The notes beneath the pieces were generated by a model. It ran no database searches. It worked only from the letters and a program-made list of their open reading frames with translations, and was not told where the DNA came from. The position numbers and the translations under genes are program-made. A DNA stretch of 64,000 bases from Verrucomicrobiales bacterium (lineage in GTDB: Bacteria; Verrucomicrobiota; Verrucomicrobiia; Verrucomicrobiales; DEV007): contig JARGPI010000028.1 of assembly GCA_029213005.1 (NCBI GenBank), positions 31,258-95,257 of the forward strand. Direction: 5' to 3'. Below are positions 35,801-43,854 of the stretch, piece by piece (positions within the stretch are counted from its first letter, which is position 1; each line of letters starts with the position of its first letter).

Positions 35801-38800
35801 GCTTCTGCCCGGCTCCATGACTATATTGATACGCCGGCGTCTGCTGAATACCCCTTCGGCTTCGGCTTGAGTTATACCAGGTTCGAGTATTCCGATCCAA
35901 CCTTGTCTAAAGATTCCATTCACGAAGACGGAATTGTCGAAGTCAGTTTCGAGGTCACCAATACCGGGAGCCGCGCCGGGGCGGAAGTTGCGCAACTCTA
36001 CGTCAGCGGGGAAGGGTTTCCGGTTGCCCGACCTGCTTTAGAGTTGAAAGGTTTTCAGAGGGTTACCCTCGATGTCGGGGAGAGTCGGCAGGTCACGATC
36101 AAACTGTTTGCGGATGATCTCTATTTCTATAATTCAGATCTCAAGCGGGTCCTCCCAAAAGGCAGGTATGGAATTCGGGTGGGGGGCTCCTCGGTGAATC
36201 TCAGCGAACCGGTATATCTAGAGACTGGTCCTCGCGAAGATGAAACGCCGCTTCCGACCTATACGGAAAGCAATCCGGGGAAACCAAATGTTTTGTTTAT
36301 AGCGATCGACGATTTGCGCCCTGAAGCGGGAGCTTACGGATCGATGGTGAAAACGCCGCATATCGATCGACTTGCCGCCGATGGTGTCAGATTTGACCGT
36401 GCCTACTGCCAGCAGGCTGTTGATGGTGCTTCCCGCCTCTCTGTCATGAGCGGGCTTTATCCGGCGGCTACCGGAGAGCGGAGTTTCCATATCTCAGGGT
36501 GGCGCAAACGACATCCTGATTTACTGACGATCAATCAGCATTTCGGGAATAGCGGCTATCACACCGTCGGGCTCGGTAAAATCTACTACGAAACATCGGG
36601 TCGTGATGCTGACGCTGAAAACTGGAAAGAGTGGGTCGAGCTGAATGCTCCGGAATACGTCACTCTGGAAAGTTTTGAAGCGTTGAAGAAAGCCTTCGAA
36701 AATGGGGCGGGCGACGAATTCGAACCGCCCCGAGGTCCGACGACTGAGGTGGCCGATGTATCGGATAATACCTATCTCGACGGGAAACGTGCTCTGAAAG
36801 CTTCCGAAATTATCTCACAACTGGCCGGAGATTCATCCCGCCCGTTTTTCATGGCGCTCGGGTTTTCCAAGCCGCATCTGCCCTTCGTCGCGCCTCGTAA
36901 ATACTGGGATCTATACGATCGCGATCAATTCGCTATGCCTTCCAACGGGGGAGTCCCACCGGGGTATCCGCTTTTCGCCGCGCGGCAGGGTAATGATGAA
37001 ATTAGAAAGTATAGTGACTTCGAAGGTCAGTCTCCTCTCGATTTCTCAGATGAGATGAATCGCCGATTACTCCACGGTTACGCCGCGGCAACCAGTTATG
37101 TTGATGCCTGTCTCGGCAAGGTCATGGAGTCTTTGCATCAAAGCGGCTTAGCGGAAAATACGATTGTCGTTCTCTGGGGTGATAATGGCTGGAAACTGGG
37201 CGAACACAGCGGTTGGTGTAAAGATTCGAATTTCGAATGTGATACCCGGGTCCCACTGATAGTAAAAGTTCCCGGTGAGAAGGCTGAATCCGGCGCCAGA
37301 AATCAGCTGGTGGAGCTGGTCGATCTATACCCCACACTATGCGATCTGGCGGGTATCGAAATACCGGCGCATTGTCAGGGCAAAAGCTTCCAGCATTTGC
37401 TGGATGATTCCGAAGCGAGTCACCGGCCAGACGCTTACAGTTCCAATCCTTCCGGGAAACAGGCAATTGGACATAGTCTGAGAACGGATCGATGTCGGTA
37501 TACCGAATGGCATGACAAATCCGGAGATGTTACCCACCGGGTTTTGACCGATCTGGTTAGCGACCCGGGGGAAGAGAGTAATGTGATCGATGACTTTCGC
37601 TACACGGCAGAACTCAAGGAAGCCACGCTGAGATTAAAAGAGCGGATTCAGGAGGCGATACCGGTGCCGGAAGCCGTGACCGAGGAGAAAGTGGAGGAAC
37701 GCTTCCCCCTCGAGATGACGGTGGAGCTGGATCTGCATCCCGACTTTCTAAGGCAGTCCATCGATGGCTTTGGTGGTTCCATTGCGTTTTGGGGGACCCA
37801 TGCCGATGACGAAGCGCTAAATACAGCAATCAATGGCCTGAGCGCTAATATTCTCCGCGCTCAGGGAGAAGTTTCTCCGGAGGGTGATCCGGAGCACAAC
37901 CGGGAGGTCCTCGAGCGGGTCATGAAAATTAATCCGAAACTTGAGGTGCTCTTAACCTTCTGGCAACCCCGGTCGGACCGGAGAACCAGTAGAGAATATT
38001 GGCTCAGGGAAGTCGAAAGAGACGGAGCGTTCGAGTATGAACTCAAGCCGGAGCGGGAGACCGCATGGGCGATTGAAATTGCGACTCGAACCCGTCAATA
38101 CATCGACTGGGGCATCAATGTCACAGCGGTTTCCGTGCAGAACGAAGCGAACTGGTCGCATCCCGATACTCAAACCTGTCGCTGGGATCCGGAACGTCTC
38201 GCCGCCTTTATTGAAAGTCGCCTCCAGCCGGGATTCAACGCAATGGGGCTGGACGACGTTAAAATTGTAGCTCCGGACCTCGCCTTTATCGGACCGCGGG
38301 CTTCAGAAATTGATCGATTTATTCCTGCACTCACGACCCGGACTGTGGATATCATCAGCTACCACATGTATGACAGCTTCAACGATGAGATGTCGGAAAC
38401 CGACATTGAAGTGCTGGAGCAGAATAACCGGGCCCTCTCAAGCTTGCGTCGTCAGCACTTTCCCGAAAAGCGCCTCTGGATGACTGAAACGACGGGATCC
38501 CAATGGAACAGTTCCGATTGGCATACCTATGGCTGGCGCCCCGATCTGACTGAGCACGAAAAGGCGATCAAAGCCGCTCGATATATCCACACCACCCTCG
38601 TCGATGCGGAGGCAAATGCGTTTCTGTGGTGGGGATTGGTCTATAGCACCGCTCCAAAAGACGAAGTCGATACCAACGTGATCACGAAACATCGCGACGA
38701 AGGTCTGGTATTGGTCGAGGAAGAGCAGATCGACGGCCGTCAGCCATTTCTTGAGCGGACCCGAAAGTTCTATACTTTCAGGCAATACTCCGGATTTGTG

Positions 38801-39058
38801 AAACCGGGTTACCGGCGCGTCCAGATTGAATCGCCTGAACCGCTGAAACTATCGGCTTTTCTGAGCCCCGATAAGACTATCGCGGTCGTTGCGGCCGTTA
38901 ACGATTCCCCCCGGGAAGTCACCTTGGCGATACCTCCGCCCGAAGGTATGAAGCTGATCGGAACATTTCAAACCGACCGGGAAAGAAACTGCGGTCCCGT
39001 AGATGTATCAACGCCTCTGCCGGATCTCTCCGTCAGGACGATGATATTTGGGCGCTAG
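32891..39058 (+). CDS. Exported four-domain protein: GH26-like, GH3, sulfatase-like and GH30
   Basis: 2055 residues in one uninterrupted frame. A signal peptide (LLFILSVSFVATFSF) is followed by four modules. (1) About 35-345: clan GH-A/GH26-like barrel; candidate acid/base E164 (RIGHELG) and nucleophile E253 (VIITEATP). (2) About 365-1115: GH3 beta-glycosidase, opening EKRVEDLVGKMTLDEKIAQL, candidate nucleophile D642 (IIGDSGA), with a C-terminal Fn3-like part. (3) About 1130-1595: iduronate-2-sulfatase-like domain; metal Asp 1140/1141, but the formylglycine site reads QQAVDGASR with D1178 where Cys belongs. (4) About 1610-2055: GH30 enzyme, acid/base E1752 (VQNEANWS), nucleophile E1866 (WMTETTG), closing beta-sandwich. 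Such architecture suggests one-pass attack on a complex, perhaps sulfated, glycan. Its stop overlaps the convergent next gene by 4 bp. GH26 is the least sure assignment. Confidence 0.88.
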   Translation: MKYFRLLFILSVSFVATFSFPGEISGRFAPPEGKVLVLIGQDNASVGGSASYRDGYVENVGTPGGVSHYIHFSEGWTSPYGFEFKDGAIPGLNYEADWGAGPMDLKAYLESPMLDRCVIHLSISFAGNSEESVADGEFDHLIVELTEQIAAHQEHPFLIRIGHELGLPGNRYDPAGFRKSFRRIVDALRVDKLPNFAIVYAAGSEVKAGQFEEYDPGSEYYDWIGYSWWGEENNGRYALEFARKVEKPVIITEATPRGQDFEVADPADLWEGWFKKFFDHIENNTDVIRAISYINCDWESQDMWEGWGQTRIESSPDLLQLWREKMNLPMYLNSVDKPYSHIGFPAPYAEPDKATVEPYSLYKDPESPVEKRVEDLVGKMTLDEKIAQLTGWWDRDEHKLRREGEIFDREFYLGRAPYGIGVIGPTNLNIEEDIRQHSALQEFATRDTRLGIPPLRYAEATHGVVRIGATSFPSPIALSCSWNPGLIEKVYSQIGREAASRGIYQVLSPNISVAGDLRWGQLDETLGEDPFLTGRLGTAMVQGLQGSNTGVIAPGHVAATVKYFAGSGSGIGGRDGAPYSGGKRQLLESEVAPFRYLVKNAKPAALIPASNTIQGVPGTINSWLLNDVLRRDLEYRGLIIGDSGAIPTIRNLHKIGNSDEEVATLAMDAGVQLELPGNEGFQHLAALVEKRDISRTQIESAVKAVLDLKFRLGLFETPTLSYAEATELTTAESNRELVLEAARQSIVLLKNNGILPLDPANIGKIAVIGPNSDVCRLGSSSGSPRQSVSLLDGIRAYFLDGEIEVLHAKGCLIALNDTQDSYLNWRHVNDVNFVSVEHNLPLIEEAVEVANKADVVVLALGSNALLERKTRSGGHLGDRATLNLTDSQIKLAEEVLKTGKPVILYLSNGRPVTLGHLAGKCEAILTGHYNGQETGIAATEVLFGRTNPSGKLTVSWPHSVSQLPVHYNQAASARLHDYIDTPASAEYPFGFGLSYTRFEYSDPTLSKDSIHEDGIVEVSFEVTNTGSRAGAEVAQLYVSGEGFPVARPALELKGFQRVTLDVGESRQVTIKLFADDLYFYNSDLKRVLPKGRYGIRVGGSSVNLSEPVYLETGPREDETPLPTYTESNPGKPNVLFIAIDDLRPEAGAYGSMVKTPHIDRLAADGVRFDRAYCQQAVDGASRLSVMSGLYPAATGERSFHISGWRKRHPDLLTINQHFGNSGYHTVGLGKIYYETSGRDADAENWKEWVELNAPEYVTLESFEALKKAFENGAGDEFEPPRGPTTEVADVSDNTYLDGKRALKASEIISQLAGDSSRPFFMALGFSKPHLPFVAPRKYWDLYDRDQFAMPSNGGVPPGYPLFAARQGNDEIRKYSDFEGQSPLDFSDEMNRRLLHGYAAATSYVDACLGKVMESLHQSGLAENTIVVLWGDNGWKLGEHSGWCKDSNFECDTRVPLIVKVPGEKAESGARNQLVELVDLYPTLCDLAGIEIPAHCQGKSFQHLLDDSEASHRPDAYSSNPSGKQAIGHSLRTDRCRYTEWHDKSGDVTHRVLTDLVSDPGEESNVIDDFRYTAELKEATLRLKERIQEAIPVPEAVTEEKVEERFPLEMTVELDLHPDFLRQSIDGFGGSIAFWGTHADDEALNTAINGLSANILRAQGEVSPEGDPEHNREVLERVMKINPKLEVLLTFWQPRSDRRTSREYWLREVERDGAFEYELKPERETAWAIEIATRTRQYIDWGINVTAVSVQNEANWSHPDTQTCRWDPERLAAFIESRLQPGFNAMGLDDVKIVAPDLAFIGPRASEIDRFIPALTTRTVDIISYHMYDSFNDEMSETDIEVLEQNNRALSSLRRQHFPEKRLWMTETTGSQWNSSDWHTYGWRPDLTEHEKAIKAARYIHTTLVDAEANAFLWWGLVYSTAPKDEVDTNVITKHRDEGLVLVEEEQIDGRQPFLERTRKFYTFRQYSGFVKPGYRRVQIESPEPLKLSAFLSPDKTIAVVAAVNDSPREVTLAIPPPEGMKLIGTFQTDRERNCGPVDVSTPLPDLSVRTMIFGR

Positions 39059-39681
39059 TTGTTGGATTCGTGGTAATATTCCGGGATTAACCCGTTAGAC
39101 AGAGTCTCAAGTTGGATTAGTTGGTTGTAGGGAATTTTCGACACCTCAAACCAGTCTGCGGTCCGGAGAACGAAGTTGAACGATCCCCGGTCTGCGCCTG
39201 AGTGGAGTCTCATAATGCCCTGTGATACCAGGTTCCATCGAAATTCGTAATAGTCGAGCCTGCCGCCCAGTTTGGGTCTGAGTGAATACGCCCGGTAGTT
39301 GGTAAGTACGATTGATTTCGGTAATGAAATCCGGACTGAGGTAGTTATCTTTGATGCGACCAGGTGCTGAGTGGCTATGTAGTAAAGCTCCTCGCCCTTT
39401 TCCGCCCTTTCATCTACAAACTTAAACGCTTGCTTCGCAGTCTCCTCTTCCTGCTCGTCGACGCAGAATTCCGTTACAATCTCTTCCGTTGGATTAAAAA
39501 CTTCCGAGATCCGTCTCCAGCCTTCCCATTCCGGAAAGAACACGTAGTCCATCGGAGTGAGAAGATTGCGCTTAATCAGATAATACAGTTCGTTGTAACA
39601 GTATGGACCGCTTGTCTCTTCCTGCCCACATTTAAGAACGTAGTAACAGAGTTGTTCAGGATCAATATAATTGGTGGCCAT
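39055..39681 (-). CDS. GYF_2-like plus PH-like domain protein, unknown function
   Basis: 208 residues. Residues 10-65 (YYVLKCGQEETSGPYCYNEL, FPEWEGWRRISEVF) are a GYF_2-type domain (W/YY...GPY...W). Residues 95-200 (EELYYIATQHLVASKITTS, IVLTNYRAYSLRPKLGG, NFVLRTADWFEVSKIPYNQL) look like a bacterial PH domain. There is no signal peptide or membrane helix. A good ribosome site, AGGGGG five bases before ATG 39681, fixes the start. It converges on the four-domain enzyme with a 4-bp overlap. Role unknown; GYF_2 modules often mediate protein contacts. Confidence 0.72.
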   Translation of the reverse strand: MATNYIDPEQLCYYVLKCGQEETSGPYCYNELYYLIKRNLLTPMDYVFFPEWEGWRRISEVFNPTEEIVTEFCVDEQEEETAKQAFKFVDERAEKGEELYYIATQHLVASKITTSVRISLPKSIVLTNYRAYSLRPKLGGRLDYYEFRWNLVSQGIMRLHSGADRGSFNFVLRTADWFEVSKIPYNQLIQLETLSNGLIPEYYHESNN

Positions 39682-39912
39682 TTGTCCCCCTTGTCTTTCT
39701 ATTTGTTGTAGCGATTGAATGGGGAGCTGAATTCGTTCGCAATTGTATTCTATTGTATCTGTAACGCTAAAATCTGAATTTGTGCGCTGCTTTTTTCAAT
39801 AATTTCGATTCAAATCAGCAGGTTGACATTAATTTTCAGAATTTAAGCAATAGGGTGTAATCCTTAGAGGTCAAACGTTTTATATTGTTTTCGAATTTTC
39901 TATGCCGGGAGA

Positions 39913-39951
39913 ATTGCACCCTGTACCGTGTGGGACTGTACAGGGTACAAA
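39913..39951. repeat. Paired 17-bp dyad repeat, locus 4 (inverted pair)
   Basis: ATTGCACCCTGTACCGT (39913-39929, reverse form, one arm base changed) and ACTGTACAGGGTACAAA (39935-39951) start 22 bp apart. The right copy runs directly into the U-tract of the csbD terminator. Confidence 0.88.
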
Positions 39952-39985
39952 AAAGCCCACCCCGGAAATGGCGGCCGGGGTGGGC
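39949..39985 (-). terminator. Rho-independent terminator of csbD
   Basis: Read on the minus strand, an 11-bp perfect stem (GCCCACCCCGG with CCGGGGTGGGC, 9-nt loop) is followed by TTTTTT, 21 bp after the csbD stop. Confidence 0.92.
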
Positions 39986-40005
39986 ATTGGTCCTGGTTCT
40001 TTCGA

Positions 40006-40191
40006 TTAAAGATCGTCAATAATCCTTTTGACTTCCTCTTTGGACTTACCGAGGCGGCGCTGGAGGCGTCCGTAGAGTTCCTCCTCCTGTCCCTCTGCGT
40101 AGTCCAAATCGTCATCGGTAAGCTCTCCATATTTCTGCTTGAGCTTACCTTTTAAAATGCGCCAGTTTCCTTCGAGTTGATCTGTATTCAT
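40006..40191 (-). CDS. CsbD family stress-response protein
   Basis: 61 residues, highly charged: MNTDQLEGNWRILKGKLKQK is the family's opening signature, then YGELTDDDLDYAEGQEEEL and a C-terminal helix ending RIIDDL. CsbD-like proteins are small soluble helical proteins induced by general stress in several phyla; the molecular role is unknown. It has its own strong terminator. Its neighbours to the right (YihY, lipid kinase, MgtC-like, CydAB, DUF892, baeRF) are also types often found with stress genes. Confidence 0.92.
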   Translation of the reverse strand: MNTDQLEGNWRILKGKLKQKYGELTDDDLDYAEGQEEELYGRLQRRLGKSKEEVKRIIDDL

Positions 40192-40318
40192 AATGTAGTT
40201 GTGTTGTTGTTAGTGTGTAGTTTTTTCTACTGGCTACTTGTCAATTGCATCAACCACGCCAAGCTCCGAAATGCCGTAGGATGCGGGATTCGACTCATTG
40301 GATGGTTCGGAGACCTCA

Positions 40319-40346
40319 CAAATTGCAAGAAGGCGATTGCAATTTG
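40319..40346. repeat. Inverted repeat CAAATTGCA / TGCAATTTG
   Basis: Perfect 9-bp arms at 40319-40327 and 40338-40346, 10-bp spacer, in the 229-bp gap between csbD and the yihY-like gene. The core GCAATTTGC/GCAAATTGC recurs at 42342-42352 and twice at 43712-43748. Confidence 0.6.
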
Positions 40347-40420
40347 CCACTGCGGGGGCGGTATCGCGGCGCTGTGGTTTACCGGTTGGCATCTTCCCTG
40401 CGAAGTTCGGCTAATTCATC

Positions 40421-41329
40421 ATGATCTTCAAAAGAGACAGCCAGCGCGCCGAATGCCCTTCCGAATTCAAATGGGCGGAATGGAAACGGATTCTAAATCG
40501 AACCCGGGAAGGCGTTAAAAACGATCGGGTGAGTTTCAATGCGGCTGCGGTGGCTTTCTACACGCTACTGGCGGTTGTTCCAGTGTTGTCGGCCGTCGTC
40601 AGTATTTTCGGCTTTTTCACGAGGCCGGACCGCGCCACAGCGATTGCGGATCAGCTGAAGGGCGTTGTCCCGCCCGATGCCCTGAACTTGATCCGCGAAC
40701 AGCTCGTTGATTTGAGCTCGGCGAACACCGCGGCCGGGATTCATTCTCTGATAGCTATTATTATCGCCCTGTGGGGTGGTTCTAAGGCGATGAAGGCGAT
40801 CATGGTGGCGATGAATCTGGCGTATGACGAGGAAGAGGATCGCGGTCTGTTGAAAAGAAAGTTGATCGTCGTTGGTTTGACTGCCGGTACCACCTTAGTG
40901 ATTGTTGTCGCGACGACGCTGCTGGTATGGTGGGGGAACTTGCCGCTCTGGATCCGTATCGTTAAGTGGCCTGCGATCTTCTTCTTCGTGGCGCTATGGA
41001 TATCAATTGTTTACCGGCTGACTCCAAACCGGAGCGACGCGAAATGGCGATGGATTTCCCCGGGAGCTGTGGTTGCCACTGTTCTCTGGATTTTTACCTC
41101 ATGGATATTTTCGCTATATACCTCGAATTTCGGCAAATATAACGAAACCTACGGTTCGCTGGGTGGAGTCGTGGTGCTTCTGCTATGGCTTTATCTTTCT
41201 GCGGTCGCCATCATCGTAGGTGCGAAAATCAATGCCGAGATGGAAATGGAGACATCAAAGGATACCACCGTGGGGGAACCTGAGCCGATGGGGGAGCGGG
41301 GAGCCTACGTTTCCGACCACAGCGCCTGA
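40421..41329 (+). CDS. YihY/BrkB family inner-membrane protein
   Basis: 302 residues, six or so transmembrane helices. Diagnostic blocks: NDRVSFNAAAVAFYTLLAVVPVLSAV near residue 40, ALWGGSKAMKAIMVAMNLAYD in the middle, and YNETYGSLGGVVVLLLWLYLSAVAIIVGAKINAE near the end. The family is widespread, was once misnamed RNase BN, and has no agreed function (proposed envelope flippase or transporter). The C-terminal tail is short and acidic. It lies 35 bp before the lipid kinase gene on the same strand, probably cotranscribed. Confidence 0.9.
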   Translation: MIFKRDSQRAECPSEFKWAEWKRILNRTREGVKNDRVSFNAAAVAFYTLLAVVPVLSAVVSIFGFFTRPDRATAIADQLKGVVPPDALNLIREQLVDLSSANTAAGIHSLIAIIIALWGGSKAMKAIMVAMNLAYDEEEDRGLLKRKLIVVGLTAGTTLVIVVATTLLVWWGNLPLWIRIVKWPAIFFFVALWISIVYRLTPNRSDAKWRWISPGAVVATVLWIFTSWIFSLYTSNFGKYNETYGSLGGVVVLLLWLYLSAVAIIVGAKINAEMEMETSKDTTVGEPEPMGERGAYVSDHSA

Positions 41330-41364
41330 GTGGCGGCACATATTCTGCGGAGTGGTGCGGATAG

Positions 41365-42336
41365 ATGAAAGATGTCCCTTCTAAAATTCTTGTGATCGTC
41401 AACCCGGTTTCCGGCCAGGGTGATATCGATGAGGCGCTGGCTAAAATTGAGAAGCGTCTCACGGACCTCGGGATCACCTACGACCTGAAAATCACAGAAG
41501 GCGAGGGGGATGCTCTGAACTGGGCCCGGGAGGCAAAAGGCTACGATCGCATACTGGCGGCTGGCGGGGACGGGACGGTGATGGAGGCGATGTCGGGAGC
41601 GATCGAAAACGAACTCGATATCCCGCTCGGTCAAATCCCGCTCGGAACGGCCAATCTGCTTGCTCGCGCCCTCGGCGTGCCCACCGATCTGGAAAAGGCT
41701 CTGACTCTGGCTCTGGAGACCGGGGTTGTCACCAAAATGGACACGGGCTATCTCCCAAATTTTAATCGCTACTTTGCCCTCCTCGCAGGCGCCGGGTGGG
41801 ACGCGGAGATGATCGACGATGCCGACCGGGAAATGAAGGATCATCTGGGTTTCATCGCTTATGTGATCTCTGGAATCCGACACTTTTTTACCCTGAAGCG
41901 GTCTCAGTTCCGGGTCACAATCGACGGGAAAGAGAAGCGGTTTCGAGCCCATACGCTTGCTGTGATCAACGTTGGGGAAATCTATCAGTCCAAGATTGCG
42001 ATCGGCAAAAATGTTTCCCCTCACGATGGTAAACTCGATCTCGCCGTAGTTGCCATGAAAAACCGCCTCGGTCTGCTTCGTTTGATCTACCGGCTGATCA
42101 CCAAAAAGTTCGATGGCTCAAAAGAGCTGAGATATTACAGCGCCACCCATATCAAGGTCGAGGCGACTCCACCTATGAAGCTCGAAATTGACGGCGAAAG
42201 CATCGGCGAAACCCCGTTCGAAGTCGAAGTCATCTCCTCCGGTGCTCATTTGATCGTCCCGCGGGATTATGTCGATTCAAAACAGGTCAATTTTGAGCCT
42301 TTGAAAGCGCTTCTGCCGGTTGCCAAGTCGGTTTAG
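41365..42336 (+). CDS. Diacylglycerol kinase-catalytic-domain lipid kinase (YegS/DgkB-like)
   Basis: 323 residues. The nucleotide-binding motif AAGGDGTVMEAMSGA is at about residue 70 after VIVNPVSGQGD at the N-terminus; IPLGTANLLARALGVP follows. A beta-sandwich C-terminal domain (MDTGYLPNFNRYFALLAGAGWDAEMIDD ... LEIDGESIG) completes the fold. It phosphorylates a lipid such as diacylglycerol or phosphatidylglycerol, or a sphingoid base; substrate cannot be read from sequence. No signal peptide, so it acts at the inner face of the membrane. Confidence 0.9.
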   Translation: MKDVPSKILVIVNPVSGQGDIDEALAKIEKRLTDLGITYDLKITEGEGDALNWAREAKGYDRILAAGGDGTVMEAMSGAIENELDIPLGQIPLGTANLLARALGVPTDLEKALTLALETGVVTKMDTGYLPNFNRYFALLAGAGWDAEMIDDADREMKDHLGFIAYVISGIRHFFTLKRSQFRVTIDGKEKRFRAHTLAVINVGEIYQSKIAIGKNVSPHDGKLDLAVVAMKNRLGLLRLIYRLITKKFDGSKELRYYSATHIKVEATPPMKLEIDGESIGETPFEVEVISSGAHLIVPRDYVDSKQVNFEPLKALLPVAKSV

Positions 42337-42341
42337 AAGCA

Positions 42342-42352
42342 TGCAATTTGCA
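42342..42352. repeat. TGCAATTTGCA motif
   Basis: Single 11-bp copy of the GCAATTTGC-type repeat, 5 bp after the lipid kinase stop, between two convergent genes. Confidence 0.45.
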
Positions 42353-42374
42353 AGAATTCGCGCTGCGAAATGCA

Positions 42375-43694
42375 CTAGAGATCACTCCCCGGCCATAAGA
42401 AAATGATGGCCAGCCCGACTGCAAAAGCGATTCCATACCAGATACCGAGTTTTTTCAGCACTTGCTTATCTCCAAGGAAAGCGACGATCCCTCCTTTGAA
42501 AACGAGATTGGCAAGAACGGCTGTCAAAATCACCCTCCAGCCCGTTGCGGCGTCCAGGGTGTCTGTCTTCATTAGCTGAGCAGTCGATAGCGTAATGGCA
42601 TCCACGTCCGTCAATCCCGAGATCACTCCCACGACATACAAACCGGCCTGCCCGAAGTGGTCCTTGGCTGCCGCTACTAACAAAATAATGACGATATAGA
42701 GAATCCCGAAAATGATTGCGGGCTTTAATTCCGCAGGGTTTTCCGGTGGATCGATTTCCATCATTTCATCAGAACGGCGATAATAGAGAATCACCGTCAA
42801 AATAATAAAAACGATGAGGAAGGCAACCAGGGGTGGCGCCGTCACTGCAAGGTCTTGACGATTCACTGCGACCAGTTCAAATATAACCCGGAGTACGGAT
42901 ATAGCCGACGCGATCATGATAATCAGAGCTGCCGCTGTCGCTCTCTCGTTGACTCCTTTTGCGAAACGGCTAGCGGAAACCGTCGTTGCCGTGCTCGATA
43001 CCAGGCCACCGAGTAGACCACTCAGCAGTGTTCCCACCCGACTGCCGCCGAGACGATAGACAAGGAAGCCGGCGAGACCGATTCCCACGATCAGTACTAC
43101 CATTAACCAGGCTTTAAACGGATTCACCACTTCATAGGGGCCGAACTCCTCATTGGGCAGCACCGGCAGGATTACCAGGGTGATAAGCACAAACTGCATA
43201 ATCGCCCGCACGTCCTTTTTTTCGAGACCGTTCACAAAACGGTGCATCGATTTTTTATAATGCAGAAGCAGGGCTATCACCCCGGTGAGAAGAACGGCAA
43301 GCGAGCGGGAATTCTCAGCATTCGCCAGGTAGACACCGATACCGTAGACTAAAAGCGCAGCAACTTCGGAAGTGATGCCTCCGCTGTGATCCACCTCCGT
43401 GTCGCGGGCTGCAATCAGATTCCCCACTGCAAATGCGGAACCGAGAAAGATCATCCCCGCCACGATAATCCAACCGGTATACTGAACAGCGAGGATTCCG
43501 ACCAAATATCCGGAGAGTGAAATCAAGGCAAAGGTACGAAGCCCGGCCGGATATTCATTGGCCCGTTCTCTTTGCATTCCGATCAAAAGCCCGATGGCGA
43601 GAGCCAGTCCCGGCCGGAGGTAGTCTTCAGGATTCACAGGGAAAACGCTATCCGATTCTGTAGCGGATTGCATCATCAAAATCACTGGTGGCAT
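42375..43694 (-). CDS. MgtC/SapB-DUF4010 family membrane protein
   Basis: About 439 residues, some twelve transmembrane helices. The N-terminal MgtC-type signature is GLALAIGLLIGMQRERANEYPAGLRTFALISLSGY; the C-terminal DUF4010 half has GLTDVDAITLSTAQ and ends in two helices. Related proteins have been linked to Mg homeostasis or survival under stress, but DUF4010 members are uncharacterised. The frame is open to 43721, inside a repeat (43712-43748); ATG 43694 or the tandem ATGs at 43676/43673 are better starts. It converges on the lipid kinase gene. Confidence 0.87.
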   Translation of the reverse strand: MPPVILMMQSATESDSVFPVNPEDYLRPGLALAIGLLIGMQRERANEYPAGLRTFALISLSGYLVGILAVQYTGWIIVAGMIFLGSAFAVGNLIAARDTEVDHSGGITSEVAALLVYGIGVYLANAENSRSLAVLLTGVIALLLHYKKSMHRFVNGLEKKDVRAIMQFVLITLVILPVLPNEEFGPYEVVNPFKAWLMVVLIVGIGLAGFLVYRLGGSRVGTLLSGLLGGLVSSTATTVSASRFAKGVNERATAAALIIMIASAISVLRVIFELVAVNRQDLAVTAPPLVAFLIVFIILTVILYYRRSDEMMEIDPPENPAELKPAIIFGILYIVIILLVAAAKDHFGQAGLYVVGVISGLTDVDAITLSTAQLMKTDTLDAATGWRVILTAVLANLVFKGGIVAFLGDKQVLKKLGIWYGIAFAVGLAIIFLWPGSDL

Positions 43695-43711
43695 AAGATT
43701 TTTACAGCCTT

Positions 43712-43748
43712 CGAATTGCAATTTGCGAATCCACGAATTGCAATTTGC
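43712..43748. repeat. Two direct copies of CGAATTGCAATTTGC
   Basis: Identical 15-bp copies at 43712-43726 and 43734-43748, 22-bp period. They lie upstream of the MgtC/DUF4010 gene and make its longest possible start unlikely. Confidence 0.7.
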
Positions 43749-43854
43749 ACAAAATCAGCCGCCCGTTTTCAAAAAAGTGAATAGTTTAGTTGATTAAGGG
43801 GTTTGGCATTTGTTATGCGATTAAAGGAGCTATCAAAAAAACTGTGTATTAACT

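Larger units (their letters stand above)
39682..40005. other. Intergenic region between the GYF gene and csbD
   Basis: 324 bp. The left part (39682-39900) is AT-rich and holds no open frame worth calling; a TTGACA at 39823-39828 has no convincing -10 partner. The right part contains the paired repeat (39913-39951) and the csbD terminator. Confidence 0.5.
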
